Source of the DNA: Imbricaverruca yamaguchii
Lineage: Eukaryota > Arthropoda > Thecostraca > Neoverrucidae
Length of the DNA stretch: 64,000 nt
Direction of reading: 5' to 3'
NCBI GenBank assembly: GCA_034440575.1
Contig: JAOTOL010000863.1
Span: 1-64,000 of the forward strand
Within the stretch, counting starts at the first letter, position 1, and every line of letters begins with the position of its first letter. The notes beneath the pieces were generated by a model. It ran no database searches. It worked only from the letters and a program-made list of their open reading frames with translations, and was not told the origin of the DNA. Positions 10,607-21,679 of this stretch are shown in pieces. Both the position numbers and the translations under genes were made by a program.

Positions 10607-11915
10607 CGTGCACACGGTCAGCCGGACAGCGAGATAACTTAGAACACGGTCAGCCGGACAGCGAGATAACCTAGAGAGACACACGGTCAGCCGGACAGCG
10701 GGATAACTAGAGACACACGGTCAGCCGGACAGCGGGATAACTAGCGAGACACACGGTCAGCCGGACAGCGGGATAACTGGAGAGACACACAGTCAGCCGG
10801 ACAGCAGCGAGATAACTAGCGAGACACACGGTCAGCCGGACAGCGGGATAACTAGAGAGACACACGGTCAGCCGGACAGCGGGATAACTAGAGAGACACA
10901 CGGTCAGCCGGACAGCGGGGTAACTAGAGAGACACGGTCAGCCGGACAGCGAGATAACCAGAGAGACACACGGTCAGCCGGACAGCGGGATAACTAGAGA
11001 GACACACGGTCAGCCGGACAGCGGGATAACTAGAGAGACACACGGTCAGCCGGACAGCGGGATAACTAGAGAGACACACGGTCAGCCGGACAGCGAGATA
11101 ACTAGGAGATAGAGAGACACACGGTAGCGGCAGCACGGTAGCCGACAGCGGGATAACTAGAGAGACACACGGTCAGCCGGACAGCGGGATAACTAGAGAG
11201 ACACACGGTCAGCCGGACAGCGGGATAACTAGAGAGACACACGGTCAGCCGGACAGCGGGATAAACACGGTCAGCCGGACAGCGGGATAACTAGAGACAC
11301 ACGGTCAGCCGGACAGCGGGATAACTAGAGAGACACACGGTCAGCCGGACAGCGGGATAACTAGAGAGACACACGGTCAGCCGGGCAGCGGGATAACTAG
11401 AGACACACGGTCAGCCGGACAGCGGGATAACTAGAGAGACACGGTCAGCCGGACAGCGGGATAACTAGAGAGACACACGGTCAGCGGACAGCGGGATAAC
11501 TAGAGAGACACACGGTCAGCCGGACAGCGAGATAATAGAGAGACACACGGTCAGGCAGGGGAACGGACACACGGTCAGCCGGACAGCGGGATAACTAGAG
11601 ACACGGTCAGCCGGACAGCGGGATAACTAGGAGACACACGGTCAGCCGGGCAGCGAGATAACTAGAGAGACACACGGTCAGCCGGACAGCGAGATAACTA
11701 GAGAGACACACGGTCAGCCGGACAGCGAGATAACTAGAGAGACACACGGTCAGCCGGACAGCGAGATAACTAGAGAGACACACGGTCAGCCGGACAGCGG
11801 GATAACTAGAGAGACACACGGTCAGCCGGACAGCGGGATAACGAGACACACGGTCAGCCGGACAGCGGAATAACTAGCGAGACACACGGTCAGCCGGACA
11901 GCGAGATAACTAGAG
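10607..11915. repeat. 36-bp minisatellite, about 35 copies, abutting fermitin
   Basis: Unit GAGACACACGGTCAGCCGG then ACAGCGGGATAACTAGA, with G/A variation in AGCGGGAT/AGCGAGAT and deletions near 11125, 11260 and 11540. The period is a multiple of three, so minus-strand frames read Ser-Tyr-Pro-Ala-Val-Arg-Leu-Thr-Val-Cys-Leu repeats. The last partial unit merges into sequence just upstream of the fermitin ATG. Confidence 0.95.
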
Positions 11916-12047
11916 AGAAAGGGGGCCGGCGGAGATAAAGAGAGAGCCATCGTCGGCCGGACAGATAAACATAGGAATAGAGAAACAGTTATTGTGGTTT
12001 GGGGGCGCATCCACTGTGTAGGTCATATATATAGCGACCATGGAATA

Positions 12048-12069
12048 GAGAGACAGAGAGAGAGACAGA

Positions 12070-12100
<31 letters not shown>

Positions 12101-12140
12101 CAGACAGACAGACAGAAGACAGACAGACAGACAGACAGAC

Positions 12141-12181
<41 letters not shown>
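12048..12181. repeat. GATA/GACA microsatellite
   Basis: Compound tetranucleotide tract: AGAGAGACAG start, GATA block, GACA block with two single-base interruptions, then a second GATA block. A short fragment at 11993-12024 resembles the 3' tail of a dispersed repeat described at 13650 and 34683. Confidence 0.93.
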
Positions 12182-12399
12182 TGTTTTGAAAGAGAAATAT
12201 AAAGGAAAGAGAAAAAGATAAGAGAAAGATGCCCACAATTTATATGCTCCAGATGCTCTCGGACTGAGACACACAAATTTAGCATGATGTACTTAAGAAT
12301 CATTTCCATAAAAGCGGTCCTGCAGCTTGCAAACAGTGCGGAATATATAGTACAACAATGCAATCAAAGTGCATTGTAACCAGGCTAAGCTTGCAATAA

Positions 12400-12965
12400 T
12401 ATGCTGTTCCTGGATTCTTGACAGCTGGAATTATCCCCTCTCCAGAAAACTATTAGATCCCTTTTTTCATTTGGAGGTGGTTACTGCATACTGTTTAACA
12501 ATGAATTGCTAGGTAATAATGTGCTCATGACTCTCTGGGAAGTGCGGATATTGATATTATAGGTTCTATGACAAAATATCATGTCCATTTGAGTACCTAA
12601 ACTCTTCACATCCAGGATTACAAAGCACACATCCAACTCTGTATCCAAGCACATACAGCTAACAAGCATGGCAACAGGCCCTCAGAGCTCCATGAGTATC
12701 ACTACATGTCAAGGTTGGAAAATGGCTGTTCCAGGAATTTTTGGCATCCAGAACATCCTCTTATCCAGAAAATTACCCTTTCCTTTTTGAGGTTGAATAA
12801 TGTTTTATAATGAAGTGATCCGTGATCTGTGAAGGTATTCACAATGTACTGGAAAGTGCTGTGATATTTTTAGGTCACATGCTTCAAGTAAACATCTCCA
12901 TATTTGCTTACCCAAGCATTTCCTCTTCACATTCAGGACTACAAAGCACAAATTTAACACTGGAC
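12400..12965. repeat. Ancient tandem duplication, period about 320 bp
   Basis: 12400-12670 and 12722-12965 share an ordered series of motifs: GCTGTTCC, ATCC..TCCAGAAAA, a TTTGAGGT/TTTGGAGGT stretch, then TCTTCACATCCAGGATTACA against TCTTCACATTCAGGACTACA and AAGCACA. Strongly diverged, consistent with age. Confidence 0.55.
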
Positions 12966-13649
12966 CAGGCCCTGGGTGGCTTCTATGTAATACCATGGGG
13001 TAGGTGGTCAAATTGTGTGGGGGTGGACAACATATTCAAAGTTGGTAGGGTAGGCACATACAAATTTAATGGCAGTAAAACATGTCACCACTGCTGGGCC
13101 TCCATATCAGGAAGATGGAGCACCAAGTATTTGGGGAGAAGGAATTATGGCACATTGAATGATGGTGGTTGCCAAAAATGTAAAACTTCAAATGTAACTG
13201 AGGATGTGACCAGTCATTCCCACAGGAAAAGTGATGCACCTTGCAAAGTTTTACAAATAGAGGAATTTATTGTAAAAATTGGGAAGCAAAATATTTCCAA
13301 AAGAAAAGATGCTAGGCTGGGTTAGGGATAATTGCTTATTTTCTGCCATAGTGCTATTTGCACCATAAATGTAATTGAATGTGCCACACAAAGGTAAATA
13401 ATGTTGGACTGTCGAAACAAACAGCTGCACGTGGCTGCAATGTTTTGTGACTTCATAGACAGTCACAAAGATACCACATATTTGCACAGCAGCAAGAGCA
13501 ACATTCACTCAAATATTCCTGTGGACTGTGTGGAAGAGAGGAAGTGATTTAAATGGAAATGAAAAGCATGTATCTTTCACAGGAATCAATGGTCACATTG
13601 TTTTAATCATGCTCGGCAACATTTTCCTACAATAATTATTATTGGGTAG

Positions 13650-13703
13650 TTATTTGAGATTCAGGGCACTTTGACCAAAGTATGATCACTTAGTGCCCAC
13701 AAG
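13650..13703 (-). repeat. 3'-tail fragment of a SINE-like repeat (decayed)
   Basis: Matches 34683-34735 over about 50 bp (TTGAGATT.AGGGC...GATCA.TTAG..CCCA), with CpG sites of the other copy changed to TG/CA. Confidence 0.5.
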
Positions 13704-13816
13704 AAGTATTCTTGCAATGGCAATCAGGTTATCAATAATACCTACCGAAACATTCATATAATTTATTTGTGAAATACAATAGGATTCCAAAACAAAAAAA
13801 GACCTTCCTGTCTTTA

Positions 13817-13988
13817 GTTTGTGTGTTGGGTGGTTCACAACTCATTGTATGCACATTTGTGGCTAATGGTGCAGCCCATTGCTTTGCTAGTGGGCTGCAG
13901 GATTGGGAATGACACAAGCAGTGCAAGTGTTGAACCCAGGACCTTTGGTACTCAGAGCTCAACACCTTAGCTAATAAGCCATCCCCAC
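13817..13988 (-). mobile_element. SINE family A, old copy with CpG decay
   Basis: Reverse-oriented match to the SINE at 30147-30319: the tail is at 13817, the B-box region reads GTTGAACCCAGGACC (GTCGAACCCGGGACC elsewhere) and the head ends near CCATCCCCAC. Almost every difference from younger copies is CG to TG or CA. Confidence 0.8.
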
Positions 13989-14074
13989 AAGTTTGGCATT
14001 TTTTGGGGCATGCCTAGGAAGGGTAATTATTTATTTTACCCTGCCTATTATTGTTAACTAAGATGGTAATACAG

Positions 14075-14117
14075 TGTTGTTGTTGTTGTTATTGGGGTTT
14101 TGGGGTGCATCAACTTG
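14075..14117 (-). repeat. SINE-like 3'-tail fragment with trinucleotide end
   Basis: TGTTGTTGTTGTTATTGGGG followed by TTTTGGGGTGCATCAACTTGG. Read on the minus strand this ends in an (AAC)n tail, as expected for a retroposed element. Related ends lie at 11993, 34683 and 43301. Confidence 0.5.
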
Positions 14118-14135
14118 GTAATACAGTGACACGTA

Positions 14136-14206
14136 ATTCATGAAATAGGGTGAAATATACCACTTTATGAACATTGGATTGACATCCCTGAAAGTGTCCA
14201 CATCTT
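14136..14206 (-). repeat. GATGTCGA-family fragment (decayed)
   Basis: Carries TCATGAAATAGGGTG, a TATACCACTTT motif and TTGACATCC in the same order as the minus-strand copy at 49745-49965. Confidence 0.5.
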
Positions 14207-14900
14207 GTTTCTTGATGAGTATATCAAGTCTTCCAACTTAACTTCCAACAATGTCTCGTTGAAAAGCACCACCCTTTTACTCACCATTGCAAATCATGAC
14301 ACATGAACAATAAAGCTTCAGACAAGATTTAAACACATTTTGCCTATATGAAGCAAACAAGGGGTTACATTTGGCTTCTAGATCAGTTTTTGTGGTATAT
14401 TTAGGACTTTTTTTAATTAAAAAAAATCATTTTTGGAAACCCTAAAAAGCAGTCTCTTTGAAAAACAGGCAGGGCTACATTATGTTATATTTGGATTTTT
14501 TAAAATGTATTGCAAATTTCTCCATTTTTAAAAGAAAAATGTATTGAATGGAAGGTCAGGCTATGTTAGGTTACATTATATTACATCTTCTAATTTATTC
14601 TGATCACATGCTTGACATATTTCAAGCTTTTTTCTAAATATCTCCATCTCCAAATTTTTGGCATTATTTTGCCTCCCAGCTGAAAAGTATGGATTTGCAG
14701 AGGTAATGAGCATTCACATCATGTTAATCACCATGTTAAGCACCATGTTAAGCACATTCATAAACATTACATTTGGAAAAGAAATTGAAAGAAATCCTAA
14801 AATTACCATGAACTGCAAATTTACCATTAATTCACCTCAATATATGACCTCAATATATGACGAACGAACAGATCAACTGCGGCACATACATATAAAACAA

Positions 14901-16035
14901 TATCATAAATAACATGCTTCTCACCTCTTACAGATTGAGAACAAACGAACTCAACGAAATGCGTAGCCTACCACTACGACCAAGTTTGATTTTCCAGGGC
15001 GCACTTGTAAGAACGGAGGCTGCAATGTCAGCCCAGCATTCTCTAGTGAAGCGTGGACACAGGATCCACAGAACACGGGAAGCACTTCAAAAACCTCACA
15101 AAGCAACACTGCCGCATAAACACCGGCACGAGCTCCGCACCCAAACACCCCAAACCCTGCGAGCACCCTCCCACGAATGCTAGAACGAAAATGAATCGTA
15201 GTGGTGGACCATGCTGCAAGGCCGAGTACTTTAGATGTGGGTAAAGTATATGGCGCTCCGAGTTGGTACTTTAATTTGAATTATTCAATGTTATGCATAA
15301 TGTGATTATTTTCTAGACTAATCTCGGCGTATTCAGGTTAGATTACTATTCACACCACGTAGGGTAGGTCGTTGGTGAAAATGCTTGCATCTGAGGATAA
15401 AGTATGGAATTGGTATGATCATTGGTCATTATACTAAATATCATTTGGCATAAATTAAAGCTACTGTCGGTTGGATAATCGACTTTTGATGGGGAAGGGT
15501 GCTATTGTACATAACATGTTCAATGCAACCTTTGAAGTTCGACCTATTGCTTAATGGCACAAGCTCATATGAGCTGGATCAACTGCACCACCAGGCAAAT
15601 CGCGGTGAATATGAAAAAAAATGGTCAGCGTCGCTATTCGAGTGCACCGAGTCGAATTTTCTTCCGAAAGGCTTCTCAGATATAGATATTACTCAAAAGG
15701 GAGGCAGCGGAGTTGTAGACAAGTTTACCGCTCCTCCAAATTGAAGCTCTTTCGCTAAAGTTAGAGGCTTTTTGAACATCGCTTTTTTGTTTCAAATTTT
15801 TTAATTGCTTCCTTATTTCGTGATTGAGGTCACTAATTTGGAAACATAGCTAATCTTCGCGGACCTACCGCCCGCTCCCTGGCTCACTTGCTTCCGGTTC
15901 AGCGATCGTCAGTCCGAAACAACGCTTAGAAGCCTGACCCACGGGGGCCGTCACGCGTCAAACGAGTTATGCTTAGGCTGTCGCCAGCATAGGTCATGGC
16001 GAAGCGCAGGATACATATGTCGCTCCAGGGGGAAT
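14901..16035. other. No recognisable gene
   Basis: Mixed DNA after the CpG-poor domain. No convincing frame, repeat or RNA gene. Confidence 0.4.
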
Positions 16036-16965
16036 TTCTGGGACCGGAGAGGGCTCCAGTGCCGACAATTGAAGAACCTCTGAACCGACGTGACGGGCCC
16101 CTGGGCAGATGTGAAGAGCTCCTGGTCTGATTAAAGGAGCACCGAGCTGGTGAAGATGGTCCCGGACCTATGAAGAGGGGCTCTGAGTCGACGAAGACTT
16201 CTGTGGGCTGATGCAGAGGGCGCCAGTCCCGGCCAACGTGAAGGTCATCTGGGCCGACGAAGAGGGCCCTGGGTCATTGAAAGGACCCTCGAACTGACGG
16301 CGAGAGCCCGAGCAGTAAAGAGGTCCCCTGAGCCAAAGAAGAGGACCCTTGAGCCGACAGAGATGGCCACTGAATATCGCAGAAGGATCCTTGCGAACGG
16401 GGACTGTCCCGAGTCGATATGAGAGGCCCCTGAGCCCAGGGGCGCACATATTACTTTTCCTAAGGGACTGCACTTTTTAAAAAGGCCCTTGGTAGACTGG
16501 CCCACTTTGAGTGATATGGGTCCCTTGACTACACAGGCCTTGCCGTTGGCTCAGGGGGCTCTCCGTTGCTTTATTTCCGGGGCCCTCTCCGTCAGGCAAG
16601 AGCCCTTCCAGTGATCCGAAGCCTCATCAGTCAGGCTCTGCATATTTGCTTGGGCCCTTCTGACGGTCCAGGGGCCTTCGTAAAATATCGGGCCCCTTTC
16701 AATGGCCTTTACCATCCTCTCTGGTGGCCAGAGGCCCTTACCGTCGGGCCAGGATCCCTCTTCGTTGGATGAGGGGCCCTCCATGCTGGCCGGGTCACCC
16801 TCTGTCAGGCTTAAAGCCATTTCAACGACCCGAGACCTTCTCCGCCCGTCCCGGTCCTCTGACATCAGCTTGGGTCCCTTCGTCAGCCCAGGTGCTTCTT
16901 ATGTCGACTCGGGGACCTCTCCGATGGCCTGGGATCACTTCAGGTCACTAGCACCCTCTCTGTCG
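16036..16965. repeat. Degenerate GGGCCC-containing array that switches strand at about 16500
   Basis: From about 16036 to 16500 the loose units (about 27-32 bp) read as GAGCCGACGAAGAGGGCCC-like on plus. From about 16510 to 16965 the complementary form (GGGCCCTTCC..TCGGC.CAGG) is on plus. The two halves are therefore inverted relatives. A related array in the first orientation is at 25690-26535. Confidence 0.65.
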
Positions 16966-18165
16966 GATGCGGGACAAAGTAAACCATACATTTCCTGCTC
17001 GCCACGCTCCAATGTCCAACATTGCTTCGACTCAGACATCAGACCTGGTCCCCCTTATCTCGCTCAGAGAAGGGCCACTAAAGTTCGGGAGCACCGAAAC
17101 TTTGAATGGCCCCCTCGGCCAAGACCTCACTTCATATCACGTGCGCTGATCCTCACGATATCCTAACTTCCTATCACGGTATCACGTGACCAACAAGATT
17201 AATCCTCCACAAACGATTTGAATTGAAATAAAAATACATCCGCGCTGCAAGCCATCTCTACGCAAAGAAACCCACCAAGACCAACATCGACACCTATGTA
17301 GGGGCGAATACAAAGGGTGGCTCTAGAGGAATGTGCCCATCCATCATAAAAAGTGCTCCCCGACCGGGAAGCGGTGTCCCTCCGGGAAGGCTCGATTGCA
17401 TTTCCTGACTTTTCAGCCAGGACGCCACTCTGGGACGAAAATGCGCCACTTCGGTGTGCTCGAGTGCACCCAGTCGAAATCCCCCCCCCACCCCCGGTGT
17501 AAACAAATTTTCATGGGACTAAAAAGATACTGATCAAGGGCATTGAAGTCCAGGGATACAGAATTATCGATGTCCCCTTTGAACAAGTCCTGGGTACGCC
17601 ATCAATATATCACCGTGAGATAAGTCTTAGCGTATTCACTCGACCTGCGATTTGTTAAGGCTTCGGCAGCTTCGGCGGAGGCGAACACCAAGCTGGCCAA
17701 GCACCTGCACTTCGACTTCGAAGATGGAGATCACAAAATCAGGCACCAGTCCTTGCAGGTCACATTTTTCCTTCGAAATATTACAATTTTCAGTGACAAT
17801 GGAAACATAAGAAAATGCAGCCTTTCTCCAGGAAGACGATGTAAAAGTCAACTAGCGTGAGCATGTATCAAGTAGTAGTTTCCAAATTCATCACAAGATG
17901 GTGCCACAAGTACGGTATCAGAAAGGAGACGTTCAAATATGGCAGCCCTATGCTTAGAGGTGGGAGAGAAAACAACACTAATACTCATTCGTAATTCCAG
18001 TGATTTAGTTTAATGCTGGAGATAATTACTACTGTTGGCTTAATAGTATTGTCATTGCTCAAATTTCAATGAAAATTGCCATGGTACTCTAACATTCTGC
18101 ATCGTTCCATTGTTGAAATCAGCATTGGATAATAACATTTTGAATGAACTACAAATATGGTAACA
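16966..18165. other. No recognisable gene
   Basis: No supported gene. A C tract lies at 17482-17497. 17900-18160 is AT-rich and could be upstream of the candidate UTR exon. Confidence 0.4.
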
Positions 18166-18168
18166 CTC

Positions 18169-18422
18169 AGTTTGCAGGACGGCCTTGAGTAGCCGACAGT
18201 AGTGGCTCAAACGAGACGTTCGGTCCAAGTGTGTGTTGTGCTTGAGCGGCAGTCACCACTCGTGCTTCGCTGGTGTGGTCGGGGTGCGGGTTGTAGCGCG
18301 GCGGTTGTATTTGGTTTACAATTTGATAGACTGTGTTCCTCGATAAGAAAACCTACATTTCAACTTCGCTTCAGCGGTTCTACCTGGCGAGTGATTGCTT
18401 TTTTTCAACAAGTGACAAAACG
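18169..18422 (+). promoter_or_regulatory. Candidate 5' UTR exon and promoter of the GALNT2-like gene
   Basis: A strong donor, AAAACG|GTAAGT, lies at 18422/18423, and the next good acceptor on this strand before a coding exon is CCCACAG ending at 20687. An arthropod-type initiator TCAGT is at 18167-18171, between AT-rich DNA upstream and a CpG-containing block downstream. No long coding frame crosses the donor, as expected for an untranslated leader exon. The start position is a guess and no downstream promoter element matches well. Confidence 0.3.
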
Positions 18423-18984
18423 GTAAGTACATTGATGCTTATATGACACAAGCTATAGGAAGTTGGAGTAGCCTGTATGTATCGGCGGTGACACGGTCTT
18501 TGGATAGGGGGATACAACATGCTAGTTTTGGGGTTCATTCATTGCATACAACTCACGTAAGTGTATTATCGAACTTCGCGACGTATTGAAGGAAGGGGAC
18601 ACGAACCTTTTCCCGTCACCATGTTCCAGCGCGTCCCTCAGACCGCCCCCCCTGGCGTCGCCCATGCCTGTAGGTACCTACCCGGGCCTGCCTAATAAGT
18701 GGCTATGCGAACCTGATCAGGGACGACCTCAGGGCAATGAAGCGTGATGGTATGATTTGTTTCCTGGAAGATTTGTTTCGAGACAAGACCGAGGTACCTA
18801 TCAGTCCTACCAACACCAAGTGAACCCCACGAGGTTCTCGAATGGGTGTCACTGGTGGGGCCAAAACTGCATTTATGAAAGTAAATCGAAAGCCGTCACC
18901 TGAGCTGGCCGAACCGACCCACATATCCGACTGTGTCCGATCTTTGGCCCGCACGATGACCCGTGATGTCCCGTGAGGATCATC

Positions 18985-19066
18985 TCGCACGTGGTCCACC
19001 CTCACTATGTTCACTTCCCGCACGGCCGTGAACTCGGCCTGAGGTCCTACGTCGTATCCTCTCAAC
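18985..19066 (-). repeat. Dispersed repeat shared with 21066-21143
   Basis: Read on minus, GGATACGACGTAGGA and GGCCGTGCGGGAAGTGAAC then GTGAGGGTGGACCAC match the plus copy at 21066-21143 with a short gap. In one frame both encode AVR(E/K)V(N/S)(I/V)VRVDH. Confidence 0.5.
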
Positions 19067-19850
19067 CGCATAATGCCTGCTGACGACCTGAAGGGACCCG
19101 CTCGGCATTTTATTGCATTGTATTGCATTGCATTACTTAGAGGCATCTTCACGGCATCTTCCAGCGTCAGATGTTGCAGTCCACCAAGGAGTTGAGGCTT
19201 GTGCATTTTTGCCATTGCCGGAGCAACCCAAATCAAAATATTGGTGTTACGATGCAACACCAACATTTTGATTGTCCTTTAATGGTCTCCGAACATTGGT
19301 ACTCATCTTTTGTATTTGCAGGCAACAACAAGCTCTTTTGTGGGAAGAGACAAATGCTAACACAATTTTCAGGGTGGGTAGGTACATCTGAACTTTTTTA
19401 TTAGTCAGATCAATATGACAGCACCAGTGATTCCGCGATGCCTCCACCTTTGCAGTACACACATTGCTGACGTAATATATCATTACAGTATTTGTCGTAA
19501 AGCAATCATAAATCGTCAGTCATGCTTCAAATCAGGGACGCGACCAACATGCTAATTGCGAGGGGCGCGGGCCCTGCAATCACGACCATTTCTTCACAAA
19601 CACGAAACCTTCCCCTGCTTTGGCATTGCCTGCTGCGGCGGCAGGAGTCAGTTGGGCGGTGACGATGGCCCCCGTAGTAGCCAACAGACACTCAATATCT
19701 CTGAGACGAGTCACTGCTTCAAATGCATCTTGTTTTCACCAGTGTACTGACAAATTACACCCAACGGCAAGTCCGTTGTCAACCATTTCCACACCACCAG
19801 GCAGAATGAAGACGGAATACGTTAGCAGGACATACGACTGTACAAGTGAG

Positions 19851-19968
19851 GATGTCAGGATGGTGTAGGTTCCAAGGAGCAGGATGTCGATACTTCTTGG
19901 AGAAGGATGTCGATTGAGTGTTTAGGAAGTGGTGTATTCCGCCCTATTTCACAAATAATTTATCACCG
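19851..19968 (+). repeat. GATGTCGA-family repeat, 5'-truncated
   Basis: Matches the right half of 31146-31380: GGTGTAGGTTCCAAGGA, CAGGATGTCGAT, CTTCTTGGA, AAGGATGTCGATTGAGTGTT and a CACAAATAATTTATCACC end. Confidence 0.7.
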
Positions 19969-20215
19969 ATCTGCGCCACATTACATATCCCGTATTTGAC
20001 CCTGGCGCCACCATCAGTTGGTGTCCGAACGCGGGGCGAATGGCACGTGAGTTGCCGAGTTCATGGCAAGAAATCCTTTTTATTGGGTGTCGCATTTCGA
20101 TGTTTGAATCCTTGGACAGATCGCAGCTACTTTGAACGTCGCGCGACCCGTCAAATGCGACCTGACCTGATGCGCTGATTTGCCTCCCCACAGACACGAC
20201 CCTCTCCGAGTTGAT

Positions 20216-20675
20216 CTCACCTGACCTGACCGGGCTGTCCTCAGACTGCTACCTGACTGTCACTTCACTGTCACTTGACTCACCTGACTGTCACCTGACC
20301 GTCACTTCACTGTCACCTGACTGTCACCGGGCCGTCCTCTGACTGTCACCTGACCGTCACTTCACTGTCACCTGACTGTCACCGGGCCCTCCTCTGACTG
20401 CTACCTGCCACCTGACTGTCACCTGAGACTCGACCTGACATGCCTGATCTGACACGATCTGACTTAGCTGGTGTCCGGGCTCGCCACGTCTGACCCAACT
20501 TGACCTTATTTCACCATTGTCTTACTCGAGACGCGGCATCACCTGACGTAACCTGACCTGATCAGCGACCTAGCTCTTTCTTTGGTTGCCGCTGAAACTC
20601 AACCCGACATCATCTGACCTAACATGCCACTTTATTTGTGTCATAGTGACCTGAACTGACCTGACCTGGCATTTG
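20216..20675. repeat. Degenerate CTGAC/CTGTCAC array
   Basis: Short irregular repeats of CACCTGACTGTCACCTGACC type; about 20284-20420 is most regular, with two copies of a longer block. It decays towards and reaches the acceptor of the first GALNT2-like coding exon, where CTGACCTGACCTGG is still visible at 20656-20669. Confidence 0.75.
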
Positions 20676-20699
20676 CTTGACCCACAGAAGTGTTTGAGG

Positions 20700-20804
20700 A
20701 TGCGTCTGCTGTGTCGCCGTAACCTCAAGTGGATGCTGCTGTTCGGCACCGTCTGGCTCTTCGGCGTCATCTACTTCGTTCACGTCAAGTCCTCGGAGGC
20801 CCAG
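20700..20804 (+). CDS. Galnt2: GALNT2-type GalNAc-transferase, first coding exon (signal anchor)
   Basis: Encodes 35 residues: a short basic cytosolic tail (MRLLCRRNLK) and a hydrophobic segment at about residues 11-29, WMLLFGTVWLFGVIYFVHV, the single-pass signal anchor of a type II Golgi glycosyltransferase, then KSSEAQ. The ATG has A at -3 and lies 12 bp after an acceptor (CCCACAG ending 20687). The exon ends with CAG|GTAAGC at 20804/20805 in phase 0, matching the phase in which 44237-44487 opens. Exon 1 alone would not identify the family; the call rests on pairing with exon 2. An in-frame ATG at 20673 lies before the acceptor and would be intronic. The degenerate CTGAC array lies immediately upstream. 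Confidence 0.72.
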
Positions 20805-21065
20805 GTAAGCCCTCCAGGCTCACCCCCTCTCGTGGGTGGGCAGTTGTGTTCTTTTGGGCGTGTCTGTGCGCCCCTGAAACCTGCCGACATCCCCGATGTT
20901 TAGCATAAAACCCTGCGCGGAAATACTCCTGAAAAATGATCTTCGTGTGTTCAGGGCCGGCTGCAATAAATGAAAAGCAATTATGGAACATCACCCGCGA
21001 ACGACGCATTACAGTGCCGAGCGGGGCCCCTGAAGTCGTGAATGGGGCATTGTATGGTGGGATGG

Positions 21066-21143
21066 ACAGGGATACGACGTGGGATATCCGGTATGAGGCC
21101 GTGCGGAAAGTGAGCGTGGTGAGAGTGGACCATCCGTCAAGCC
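21066..21143 (+). repeat. Dispersed repeat shared with 18985-19066
   Basis: GGGATACGACGTGGGAT, GAGGCCGTGCGGAAAGTGAG and GTGAGAGTGGACCAT correspond to the minus-strand copy. Confidence 0.5.
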
Positions 21144-21606
21144 GCGCCAGATTGTACTGCCAGTCCAGTCGGGCATGGGCAAGGAGTGTGCATCGTGCAG
21201 TGCCGTACATGCTGCGGACGCAACACGGATTTGTGCCGCGGCGAGCCGGCTCACTCTCAATTCGCATCGCGTTCTGGCGCCCATGAAGGCACCGACTTGC
21301 CCAGAATTTACACCGCGCAGAGAGTGCTTTTGCAACACGAAGTTTGCCGGCCCAATTCCGCCGACGACCGGCGTAAGCGCCGCTCGGCTCGCCACCACCA
21401 CCATCATCATCATGCTGGCTAATCTTCGGATGGTCACCGTCTTGACGAGCGTCGATGCTGTGGGCGCCTGGTGGCCGCATCAGTCCATGTGCCCTAATGC
21501 CGTAACGGCTAGCTTTGGGTATGTTCTCGTTGCTCATCTTACTACATCAAAGCTAATCCGGCCATTTCCGTGGGCAGTTGGATGAGTTCCGACGGACCTC
21601 GTCCAA

Positions 21607-21672
21607 CCTCTTCCGAGCTCTCCCGAAACCTCGCCCAGCCTCTTCCGAACTCTCCCGAAACCTCGCCCAACC
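21607..21672. repeat. 32-bp tandem duplication
   Basis: Two copies built on CCTCTTCCGA(G/A)CTCTCCCG and AAACCTCGCCCA. Confidence 0.75.
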
Positions 21673-21679
21673 TATTTGA

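Larger units (their letters stand above)
12240..14900. other. AT-rich, CpG-depleted domain
   Basis: Composition changes abruptly here: long stretches (for example about 13021-13250) contain essentially no CpG, while flanking DNA is CpG-rich. Repeat copies inside carry TG/CA where copies elsewhere carry CG. No supported gene. A frame at 12822-13325 (167 codons) has no recognisable domain and lies partly in a diverged duplicated segment, so I do not call it coding. Confidence 0.7.
18430..20215. other. Probable 5' intron of the GALNT2-like gene
   Basis: Contains two dispersed repeat copies (18985-19066 and 19851-19968). A minus frame of 187 codons at 19266-18703 includes one repeat copy and has no recognisable domain. 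Otherwise nothing. Confidence 0.35.

Noticed and set aside
12822..13325. 167-codon frame in the AT-rich block
   Set aside because: It overlaps an ancient non-coding duplication and has no domain; CpG loss also removes potential stops unevenly.
20673..20699. Start codon at 20673 for the GALNT2-like protein
   Set aside because: It precedes the CCCACAG acceptor and would add residues not typical of the short cytosolic tail; ATG 20700 has a better context.
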